Assembly (NCBI GenBank): GCA_023897205.1
Contig: JAHWDD010000013.1
Location: 1-64,000, forward strand
Reading direction: 5' to 3'
Origin: Exophiala sp. HKRS030
Lineage: Eukaryota > Ascomycota > Eurotiomycetes > Chaetothyriales > Herpotrichiellaceae
Length of the DNA stretch: 64,000 nt
This document shows positions 13,729 to 22,465 of this stretch, in pieces. Below the pieces are notes generated by a model that was not told the origin of the DNA, did no database searches, and was given only the letters and a program-made list of their open reading frames with translations. How positions within the stretch are numbered: the stretch's first letter is position 1; each line of letters opens with the position of its first letter. The position numbers and the translations under genes are program-made.

Positions 13729-14141
13729 TGTTACGAACAGGCCTAGCCTATAGACTGCAGATAAAGCTGTGATAATAGCTATTAACCCTATAAGGTAGGA
13801 ATACTAAGAGAAGCTTAGGGTAACTAAAGTTAGGGGTTACATAATTAAGGGTGATTAGCTACGCTTAGTTATAATTAGTAGTGATTAGGCTAAGTAATAC
13901 TGAGCACTACTAAGCACCACTAAGTATAGAGAACTATATATGCACAGTCATTACATAGCTTTATTACGTAGTTAACTTCGTTCATAATTATATCTATACA
14001 TTTTGGTTATGATCACTTCGCTTTTAGTATATTAGTACGCTTAATATACTACACGCTCTCAGAGACATTATCTCTCTTATACTTCTCACTTGCTAAGAAA
14101 CTCTACGTGTTGTGACACCCTAGGTAAAGCGAAACGTAACA
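13729..14141 (+). repeat. 3' LTR of the chromovirus
   Basis: This is the right copy of the 413-bp LTR, starting TGTTACGAAC and ending AACGTAACA. It keeps the canonical TG and CA ends and is less TA-shifted than the left copy. It directly follows the purine tract at 13711-13728. Sequence of ordinary base composition begins at the next base, so its right edge is also the edge of the degraded telomere-proximal block. Confidence 0.93.
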
Positions 14142-14859
14142 CGCATGTCTTAAATGCACCTATGGAAACTAAGGTTAAATCTTAGGAAGTGCGACGCGTT
14201 TCTTCAGAACACGCTCTAACCCTAAGTAAAGTCTAGGGTTACGTGTTATCACGTGAAATTGCGTCGTACTTTCCTAAAAGTGCGATGTACTTCTGCTGAG
14301 AATGATGGGGCGAAATTAGTAGAAGTGCGACGCGTTTCCACTGAGAATGTAGGTACTAAGTGGCTAGAGTGAAGGTGAAGCCTAATAGGGCTTAAATAGC
14401 GAATATTATAATAAAGCTACTAAGTGCCTAGTAGTAGCCTAGTATATTATGGACTATTCTTTATGGAAAATATTCATTAATACTTAAGATATAGAGGTTT
14501 ACCTGTTGCTAGCTGTACTTGACCAGCTTACTAGGGACTCCCACGACGAAACCTTATACTTGATAGTAAAGACAACAGAAGTAGCTAACGGTTTTAAAGA
14601 TGTTTCTAATTAGCGTTATGCGATTGCGGTGAATCTCGCGTGTTAGTTCCTGGTGAAAGAATTTGGAGAAGTAAATCCACCACAAACCATGTGCTATATC
14701 GGTTCTAGTGACCTTCGATACACCTTGTTAGCTTTTGCTACCGCGAAACGTAAACCTCTGAAATCGAGACAAGCCCTAGCGATAGTGACATTGGCTTCGG
14801 GAATCCTGTACATAGTCTCAGCGAAACATTCCGTCCATAGTGAAGCCAGCATTATTATC
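14142..14859. other. Non-coding flank with short degenerate repeats
   Basis: Just right of the retroelement, a motif close to AAGTGCGACGCGTTTC occurs at 14187 and 14323, with a diverged copy at about 14277 (AAGTGCGATGTACTTC). Two copies are followed by CTGAGAATG, and an inverted partial copy (GCGTCGTACTTTCC) lies near 14262. The spacing suggests an old inserted repeat. No gene is evident, although the antisense strand of 14640-14860 may continue the adenylation-domain relic in broken frames. Confidence 0.5.
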
Positions 14860-15048
14860 TTAACACCACGCACCTGTTGTTCCAGAAGTATGAAGGATGA
14901 TGAACGGCTTGTCATTAGTATCTTGGTATGTCTTGGTAAATGGGTAAATTAACACCAAGTCTCCCTCGACCCAGTCGTCTTCTTCTGGTGCAATGACATG
15001 CCTTATTTGCAGATACTCTATCACAGATTCTATGCCAGCCGAAGCCAA
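14860..15048 (-). pseudogene. Adenylation-domain (NRPS-like) fragment
   Basis: A 62-codon antisense frame ends in KPFIILHTSGTTG, the core phosphate-binding motif (A3) of adenylate-forming enzymes, preceded by a region typical of fungal NRPS-like proteins (the PFTKTYQD stretch). After GTTG the frame leaves the expected continuation and stops within a few codons. The adjacent 14640-14860 contains stops in that frame. No start region or thiolation domain was found. This is a small relic of an adenylation enzyme (NRPS-like or acyl-CoA ligase type). The motif is clear; the parent family is inferred. Confidence 0.5.
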
Positions 15049-16502
15049 AGACTATGCTTATTGTCACTTCGGGCCCCTGTCAAACATTGAGATGCAACCG
15101 CGAAGCGACAACCTTTACGAAGCGGCTATTAATCGAAACCCGAATGTGAGAAAACTCAAGGTTACTTTCTAAGATACCCTAAGGCAACGGAGTAGTCAAA
15201 TCGCGTGCTCATACATCAGGACTAGCGCCGTCCTCGGCGCTGCTGGCGATCGGTACTCGCAATAGCCAATCGTGGAGAAGTACTCCGTATCACCCAAGGC
15301 TTTGTCAGGCACGTAATCATAGGGGTTGACCTCCAATTCCAAGAAAATCTTGAGAAAGAAAGAATCCGAATTTGTTCCTAGGACTTATAATTATTAGTGA
15401 ATTGTTCGTTACAGATGTTGATAGGAGACTTACAAGTGCAAGTCATAATCTTCTGATGATAATCACCCTCAGGGCGGTTTTCCGTTATGTCATGCCAAGT
15501 GAATGTTCAACTTACCTGACCACGTCTGCGAGGCGGTGGAGACGGCAAAGGAAAAGTAATGTATAATTCAGATAATCGACCCGAAATATAAGGCCTTATG
15601 TCAAAACAAGAAAGGATGGCTTGTGGCTCTCGAAGGTGCCTGATAGTAGTACCTGAGTCAGTCATGTTTGGTGCTAAGCAGATGAGATACAGAGATTTTT
15701 ATCTTATCTGTTCCGCTCCAACCTATTTACTGGTTCGGAGCAGGGCTGGGCGCTCTCAGGTATGCTCGGCATTCTTGGCAGCCAAGTTTCCGTCGCAGCA
15801 AATGAGACACTCCCGGAACCATGCTCTCTCTCTGTCTCTAAAACCTAGCTCACAGGTGAAGCGAGCATGGCAAGTCGCACAGTTCAGTACTAAGCTCCGC
15901 ATCGTGAGCTTCTCTTCGCTCGCTCACGGCTCAGAGTCTCCCTCCGAGATCAAGTTGAAACCTTTACTTATAAACACAGACCACATACGCAATTTGAGAT
16001 TATGTTGGTGGTGCAAGTAATATGACCTGGTAGTACCTTTCCGATATCGGCTTCGCTGGCTTCGCTGCAAGACACTAAAGGCAGAAAGATCTTCCGCCCA
16101 GATTATGCTATCCGAGGTGCTCATCCATTACTACTGGTTCTGGCATCTGTGGGAATACTGTGGCAGACTTCGACCATTTCTGGAGCTGTAGATTGGCAAA
16201 TGCATTGAAAAGTGGGATTTATAAATGGCTTACCTTGGCTCGCGGTTTGCCAGATAATCATCTTTCTAAACTCGCCTACGTTCCTCAGAGTGTCAGGGTC
16301 TACCGAACTTGGAGCCTCATTCAGAGCACATCGTGCTATCAGTAGAACAATTTCGGGGGCACGAGAGTGCAGACATGGTGAGCGCAGAGCGAAATGCCTT
16401 CATACTATCCAAATAACGCTGACCGGGTGACTCTAGAGTCTTTTACAGTCGCAATTCGACCACCACCTAAACTATCGGTTTGAACCACCATTTCCTTAAT
16501 AG
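15049..16502. other. Decayed sequence, no assignable gene
   Basis: Short frames exist on both strands (for example plus 15598-16020 and minus 15924-16124), but none gives a recognisable domain, a convincing start or a splice pattern. A minus-strand stretch near 15700-15900 is cysteine-rich (CATCHARF, then ECLICC) and may be a relic of an unknown protein. The end of this stretch probably holds the unresolved first exon or exons and promoter of the ferric reductase that follows. Confidence 0.4.
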
Positions 16503-18706
16503 GTCTCCGTGCATTCTGACCACCATAAGATGGGGACTCTATGGATTCTGGGGCGCCATACTATGTATCGGCACCAGCATTCGTCTTGCGAAGCTACTGT
16601 TCGCCAAACAACTAACGACTCAGCAAAGAGATGTCGAAAGTAATGAGAGCTTACCATGCAGCAAGTATCGTCGACGATGGCCTTTCACTTACCTCCAGTC
16701 AATCTCCGATGCAATCGCCACGAATCTGACTTTACCGCCGGTGTTCGGATCCCACCATCAACGGCTCCTTTGGTGGTGCTATATCCCAATGCGCCTGGAA
16801 GCCATGGTGGTTTTGGCCTTCTGGATTCTCAATCTCATTCTCTGTAGTGTCTCCTTTGAGACGGAGGACTCGCTGTACAATACTAGGTATTGTCAACGGC
16901 ACTCCCAGTTAGGGAGGATGATAGACTGACACGTCTACAAGTTACACGACGTCGACGCAACTATACAGATTCATTGCGGATCGTGCTGGGATTATGGCAT
17001 TTAACAATATACCGATCCTATGGGTGTTCTCGCTGAGAAATAACTGCTTTATATGGCTTACCGGCTGGAGTTTTTCGACGTTCATGACGTTTCATCGCCA
17101 CATCTCACGAATTGTTATGATCCAAGTCATCGTCCATGCTTCCACATATTCGGCCTATCAAGCTTCTTGTAGGTTTAGCACTATCTCCTCTTAACCAGAC
17201 CACTAGAGAAGCTGAACTATCCCGCCAGTTAAATACTTAACTGCATCTTGGAATGAACATTACTGGCAGATGGGCGCCATGGTATGCTAACCCTAAGCCT
17301 GTCCTTTCTTTCAGATCGATGTCGGGTAGTCTAAGAAAGAGAAATTTATCTAGGCTATCCTCGCAATGGGTTTCATCCATATCTCCTCATCCGTCTACTT
17401 TCGCATCAAGTTTTATGACTTCTTCCTCATATCACACAAGGCACTTTCTATTGTCTTTCTTGCAGGATTATTCTAGTAAGTCTCCTCTTCTTCTGCGTGC
17501 CCATGCTGACTGACAATCACCTACAGTCACGTTGGCCATTTCACCGGGAATTATGATCCATTTATTTGGCCTCTTGTCGGAGTCTGGGTGTTTGATCGTT
17601 CTGTCCGAATCATCCGTTTGGCATATTGCAACATGACGCTCTTTCGTTGCAGGATCAGCAACAATACGATGGCAACCTATAGCAAGCAGTCTGGCCTAAT
17701 TAAACTCGAAGTAACGACGACTTCGCGACTTCTGAAGGGCGGAGCAGGGCGACACTTCTTCCTTTACCAGCCATTGAAGTGGAGAGGCTGGGAAAGCCAT
17801 CCCTTCACGTTGGCAGGCTGGAGCACAACTAGTTCTGCAGATGGACTGGATACAACACACCCCAGTGAGCTGCCAGAGAAAGCCCAAACAAGCACCACTG
17901 CAAGATTGTTCGCTGACGGTGACACCATACCATCATCGTCAGTGAAAACTCTTAAGCATCACGATGGGGGTAACCGTGTTGAAATAGGTGGATCTTACGC
18001 AAAGAAGCTGACTTTCTACATTCGACCTCGTGCTGGCTGGACAATGCGGCTCCGTGATGAGTGTTTAAGGGCGCCGCCTGGGTCCGTGGTCACTACCATG
18101 CTGCTCGAGGGCTCCTACGGACAGACAAGCCCGATTCACACGTTTGAGAACGTGGTTTTCATTGTCGGGGGAAGTGGCATCACGGTCGCGATGTCATATC
18201 TCCAGGAATACGCTGACAGAGCCAGAGCACGACAAAGTAGTATTGGTACCGGCGATAGCTCACGAACACGGCAGATCACTCTGGTCTGGGTAGCGAGGCA
18301 GCCTTCCATGATGCGAGAGATTATTACAGCTTCTGAGTTCCGGTCCCTTTGTCGACGAGAATATGTACAAATGCTTCTCTTTTCTACTTGTCAGGAAGAA
18401 GAGTCTTCAGACGGCAAAGAGCCTGATAGACAAGAGAAACCAGGTGATCAAGAAGAAGACACTCCTCTGCGAATCACGTATGGGCGGCCAAACATCACAA
18501 ATGAGATCTCCAGTGCCATTAATAATGTCGCAAACTTACATTCAGAGACACAGATTGCTGTCATAGTATGTGGCCCAGCGGCCATGGCGGATGAGGCCCG
18601 AGACGCCGTTCATAAGACATTAAAAGAAGGGAAGTGTTTCATCAAGTACTTTGAAGAGAAATTTGGGTACGTCAAATACTTGAAACGAGTAGGCACCGAT
18701 AAATAA
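16503..18706 (+). CDS. Ferric-chelate reductase (FRE family)
   Basis: A membrane flavocytochrome that reduces ferric iron or chelates at the cell surface. Exons by frame closure: about 16503-16886, 16942-17168, 17229-17281, 17354-17475 and 17527-18706 (introns of 55, 60, 72 and 51 nt). The ferric-reductase membrane domain is seen in exons 1-4, with heme-ligand-type histidines in HRHISRIVMIQVIVHAS and in the KFYDFFLISHKALSIV segment, followed by FYHVGHFTG. Exon 5 has the FAD motif HPFTLAGW, the NADPH loop VGGSGIT, CGPAAMADEA, and the usual ending YFEEKFG. The start codon is not resolved: the frame upstream of 16503 hits a stop at 16467-16469, so a 5' exon must exist. With FTR1 and FET3 further right it would complete reductive iron uptake. 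Confidence 0.85.
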
Positions 18707-19128
18707 TCAAAACTAACCCGTGTTCTAGGTGGTAAATATTCTGGATTAAAGCTCTAATTGAGATACTATAGCTGTGACTAGAGTCTGGAGCCAATAACTA
18801 GTTACTTTACCCTCAGTCACATTTCCCTCACTTCAGCACTTACAACTCCTCTTTTACTTTGAACCCTCGCCACGATGATAAGGAGGACCTGTCAAGCATT
18901 GGCACCTTCTTGGCATGTCCCCCAACTGGTGGGCGGATCAGGACGGAACTCGCCAAGAATGAAGAACATGAACCAAAAGCTAAGCCAGGTAACTGCACAA
19001 TGATCAGTGTGATCTTGGCTTCTTGAGGGTCTCCTCGGAGCTCCCTTGGAGCTTTTTTATAAACAAGACCCAATGACCCCGCCATCTCAGGCTTGTTCTT
19101 CAGAATTTTCCCATCAGTAAAATCCACG
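18707..19128. other. Intergenic region, promoter of the acid phosphatase
   Basis: This holds the 3' flank of the reductase and the upstream region of the phosphatase. A TATA-like TTTTATAAA at 19054-19062 lies about 70 bp before the phosphatase ATG. An antisense frame at 18840-19235 is judged to be a shadow because it runs into the phosphatase gene and has no recognisable domain. Confidence 0.5.
19054..19062 (+). promoter_or_regulatory. TATA-like box of the acid phosphatase
   Basis: TTTTATAAA stands about 67 bp upstream of the phosphatase ATG in an otherwise mixed-composition stretch. The position suits a fungal core promoter. The assignment rests on the motif and its distance only. Confidence 0.4.
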
Positions 19129-20574
19129 ATGCTCTTTGAACTAGGATTGATCGTAGCTCTTACAACCGCCGTCGCGTCGGAGACAGTCCACGGCGTTGTG
19201 GCCTTCACCAGGCATGGCGACCGTACAACTCGCATGTTCCCTGGCTACGATCTGACCCATCTCGGCGCGCAACAGGCTTACAACTCTGGACAGTTCTACC
19301 GTCAACGATATGTAGCAGACAATGCGTCCTTCCCAATTGCCGGAATGGCGCCCGACAAGGTTAACAGTCGACAAGTCTGGGCCAGCGCCCCAAACCAGGG
19401 TCTACTCCTCCAGACTGCCACGAACTTCCTCCAGGGACTGTACCCGCCCTTGAGCCAACTGGACGAAGCCATGGCGACCGAAGCCTTGACCAACGGAAGC
19501 AGTTACACCGGACCGCTTGACAGCTACCAGTTTATCCTGATCCAGGGCCAACCAGCAACCAGTCAAGACACCATCTGGATCAAAGGCGACGACAACTGCC
19601 CTTTCCATATTGCTTCCCAGAAGTCCTACCTGAAAACCCCAGAGTACCAGACCGTCTTCAACGAAACTCTAAAATTCTATCAACGATTTGTGCCGCTCCT
19701 CAGTGATATCCTCGGTGACGACGGAGTCAGTTACGAGAACGCCTACGAGGTTTTTGATCTAATGAACGTGGCCTCCATCCACAATGAGTCCATCGCCGGT
19801 AAGATCGAAAGCTCGGATCTAGATCAGCTCCGCTATCTTGCAGACATGTGGGAGTATAATACGAACTTCAATGCTTCTGAGCCCGCAAGGATGATTGGTG
19901 CTAAGACTTTAATTGGTGGTATCCTGCGACAAATGAACACAACCGTCGCGTCCGGGGGCCGGAGCAACAAATTTCAGCTCTTCTCCGGATCCTATGACAC
20001 CTTTATTTCCTTCTTTGGCCTCACCGACTTAACCTCGGTCAGCCCTGACTTCCACGGCTTGCCCGACTATGCCTCGACCATTGCGTTTGAGCTATTCACT
20101 GAAGATGGCGATAGGGACAGCCCTGCTAACTTCCCCTCGGCAGACGCGGTCAATGAGACCCTATAAGTCCGCTTCCTATTCCGCAACGGCACTGATGGTG
20201 CCGCTGAACTTGGTGCCTTTCCCCTGTTTGGTGGTGCCGACCTTGCTATTCCCTACGGACAGTTCAGAGAGCGTATGGAGTCCATCGGCATCACCTCGGT
20301 TGGCCAATGGTGTAATACCTGCGGCTCCTCCCAGGACTTCTGTGTCGCGGCCAACGAGACATATTCAGGTTTAAGGGGCGCTTCCACCTCGGGCAGCTCA
20401 TCGTCGGGTCTCTCCAACGCCGCTGCCGGCGCTATTGGTGCCGCTGTCACGCTAGGCGTCATTACGATTGTCGGAGCTACCATCTACATGCTCCATCGCT
20501 CGCGCCGAAAGACCCAGACTTCGGCGGGGCGGTCGACCTCATCTGAGAAACGCTCCGACAGCGATTCCGTGTAG
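19129..20574 (+). pseudogene. Histidine acid phosphatase, interrupted by one stop codon
   Basis: A secreted or membrane-anchored phosphatase of the branch-2 histidine phosphatase superfamily. From ATG 19129 there is a signal peptide (residues 1-17), then the catalytic RHGDR (residues 28-32) and several N-glycosylation sequons. The usual HD position near the C-terminus appears as GLPDYAS. The frame stops at TAA 20164-20166 (codon 346), but the same frame continues without another stop to 20574, giving the rest of the domain, a Ser-rich linker and a C-terminal membrane helix with a basic tail (LHRSRRK). The full frame would be 481 aa. One C-to-A change of a tyrosine codon (TAC to TAA in L-Y-V-R-F) explains the break. 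Either the gene is dead, or a soluble form lacking part of the domain is made, or the stop is read through. The earlier in-frame codon at 19093 is TTG, so 19129 is the start. Confidence 0.85.
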
Positions 20575-21136
20575 ATTCGTCAACCTTTTTCATGATTTAA
20601 TGAACAGACACACAGATGGAAAGGTATTTAATTACTTTGTAATTTCCCACGCTTACAGGCTTTGACTTAATTAGCGACCGGCCTCGGGGCAGTCACTATG
20701 TATAGCAAGATACCTCAATGAGCATTAATAATGTAATGCGACCTTGTGCTTAACCCTAACCCGCCAAGGTGACCCCTCCCAATCGATAATGTATCACTCA
20801 TGTGTACACAAACGAACAGCAGGTGGAACATCGTTAAGGCGGGCCGTGCAGAAGTGGTGGTACTATGCATTGATCATGGGCGAGTCAAACCTGAAGACTC
20901 ACTATATCAATATGTCCTAATGTTAGCTAACAGAACGACACTGTTTTTTACTGACGTTAATAGTTAATATCTCGTTAGGCTACTTAGCGCCTCTTGAAAT
21001 ACTTACGTATAATAACTAAAATCTGTCCTAAAATAACCTTTAATCTTACCTTACTAAGTTAATTAAAGCACTTTTTCGCTATTATTATGCTTTACAAAAT
21101 TCCGTAAAAACCTTATTTTTTTATAACATGTAAAAC
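20575..21136. other. Intergenic, includes a two-unit interstitial telomere motif
   Basis: No gene is visible. TAACCCTAACCC occurs at 20751-20762, two telomere units in the same orientation as the left end. From about 20940 the sequence becomes AT-rich and leads into the miniature transposon. Confidence 0.6.
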
Positions 21137-21502
21137 TAGGCTGCGCAATGGGTAGAGTAACCTGAACCCAAACCCCGATACCTGACCCTAATGAGTAAGG
21201 TAGGGTATAACTTTTTAATATATAGGTACCCATGGGTAAGGTAAGAATTTTATCACGGGTACCCAAAACCCGATTTTCACTCATTTAAGAGAAAATTTTA
21301 ATTATTACATAGATTATTACTATTTTTAGTAATTTTTTACTTTTTTATAGACTTCAGGGTATCTTGGCATTACCTTACTCTACCCTAAACCCGCGCGGGT
21401 ACCCGCGGGTAGGGTACTTAATTTTAAAAAAACCCTAATAAGTACGCGGGTAGGGTAAGACTCTCTTAATGGGTTATTTTACCCTACCCATTACACAGTC
21501 TA
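21137..21502. mobile_element. hAT-like miniature inverted-repeat element
   Basis: The ends form imperfect terminal inverted repeats of about 24 bp. The left end begins TAGGCTGCGCAATGGGTAG and the right end, read on the opposite strand, begins TAGACTGTGTAATGGGTAG; all four differences across the 24 bp are transitions. The interior is AT-rich with many GGGTA/TACCC subterminal motifs, including GGGTACCCGCGGGTAGGGTA near 21405. TAG ends and short repeated subterminal motifs are typical of hAT elements. The 8-bp flanks (TGTAAAAC and CCTATAAT) do not match, so the target duplication is lost or the ends are slightly misplaced. At 366 bp with no coding capacity it is non-autonomous. Confidence 0.65.
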
Positions 21503-22167
21503 CCTATAATTAATATGAGAGTGAGTTAAAGATGGTTAGGTCGGATTTAGTGCGTTATTAGACCATATATATTATTAGACTATATAGTACTCTAGAAGAA
21601 AGAGATAATTTTATATCTATATTCTTCTTCTTCTATAACTTTAAAATCTTACTCTTTAAACTATTAAGTAATATTACTTCTTTTCTATTTAGTATATTAC
21701 CCTTAATAATATTAAGTTAGTAAAATTTAGTATTTAAGTAAAGAGATAATCTATTTAAGTTATAAATACTAACTATACTTTTTCTAGATATAAATTATTA
21801 TACTTATTATATACTTTATACTTATTATACTTATTTTAGAAATAAATTATTACGCTTATTATATAACTTAGCTAACCTTTCTTATTTTTAAAAAAGTAAT
21901 AAACTTTAATCTTATATAACTCTCTTAATTTAAGAGATATATAAATAAAATATATATTATTCGAAAGCTCTAAATGAGATCTATTAAATAATATAACAAT
22001 TAAAAAATTATTCTTATGTTTTCACTTTAAACCTAAGATAAAAGATATCACTAGATAATTAATTTATTCTTAGTGGCTTAGTAGTATTTCTAGTAGGAAT
22101 ACTTAATCCTTAAGGATAGGCTCCTAGGTATTCACCCTCTCTAGCGCTAAGAGTCAGCACGTTAACG
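21503..22167. other. AT-rich, RIP-like non-coding stretch
   Basis: From about 21540 to 22130 the sequence has the same TA-dense, GC-poor texture as the telomere-proximal block, with no reading frame or repeat I could define. It ends in ordinary composition around 22140. It may be a second degraded mobile-element relic beside the miniature element. Confidence 0.5.
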
Positions 22168-22465
22168 TGTTATTCATTCATGGCAAGAGATTTCTATCAG
22201 AGTTTAGTGTTGTATTTTCTCGGCTACGAACATGTCATGAGTAAACAGAACAGAGAACAGACAACATCTCAAGACTTCACGCCAAGCGTACCTGCCAAGC
22301 ACGCAACGCCAAGAGAACTCAGGGGAACCGCACAACTATCGCAGGCTTCCCGCATAAGGAACTTCTCTTCCTTATGCTTGGAGTTCTTGTAACTAGAGCA
22401 CCTAGATAGGAAGACCTATTTTTATTGTGTTATTACTCTGCCTATTCTATAGGCCGTTCCTAACA
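22168..22465. repeat. Possible solo LTR
   Basis: A roughly 298-bp segment starts TGTTATTC and ends CCTAACA, a TGTTA...TAACA inverted border like that of LTRs. It contains a small inverted repeat (CATAAGGAA / TTCCTTATG) near 22350 and a TATT-rich segment near its end. The flanking five bases (TAACG and GAACA) do not form a target duplication. No second copy exists in the window, so this is only a candidate. A 70-codon frame inside it (22180-22392) is not credible as a gene. Confidence 0.3.

Larger units (their letters stand above)
6544..14141 (+). mobile_element. Full-length, RIP-degraded Ty3/gypsy chromovirus
   Basis: The element is bounded by two 413-bp direct repeats (6544-6956 and 13729-14141) whose ends are TG...CA; in the left copy TG has become TA. 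A purine-rich tract (13711-13728) touches the right LTR, as expected of a polypurine tract. The flanking five bases are CGCGT on the left and CGCAT on the right, a target duplication with one G-to-A change. Inside, in order, are a gag zinc-knuckle relic, reverse transcriptase, RNase H, integrase and a chromodomain, which is the chromovirus order. All pol motifs lie in one frame, so decay was by substitution, not indels. Nearly every tryptophan and glutamine codon is now a stop, so it cannot encode its proteins. Confidence 0.93.

Noticed and set aside
15598..16020. A 140-codon plus-strand frame before the ferric reductase
   Set aside because: No domain and a composition unlike its neighbours; the antisense strand looks at least as protein-like.
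18840..19235. A 131-codon antisense frame in front of the acid phosphatase
   Set aside because: It overlaps the phosphatase start, covers the TATA-like promoter and has no recognisable content.
21380..21430. GGGTA-rich stretch as an internal telomere array
   Set aside because: The unit is GGGTA on both strands, not TTAGGG, and it is explained by the hAT-like subterminal motifs.
22180..22392. A 70-codon frame
   Set aside because: It lies inside the possible solo LTR and shows no conserved features.
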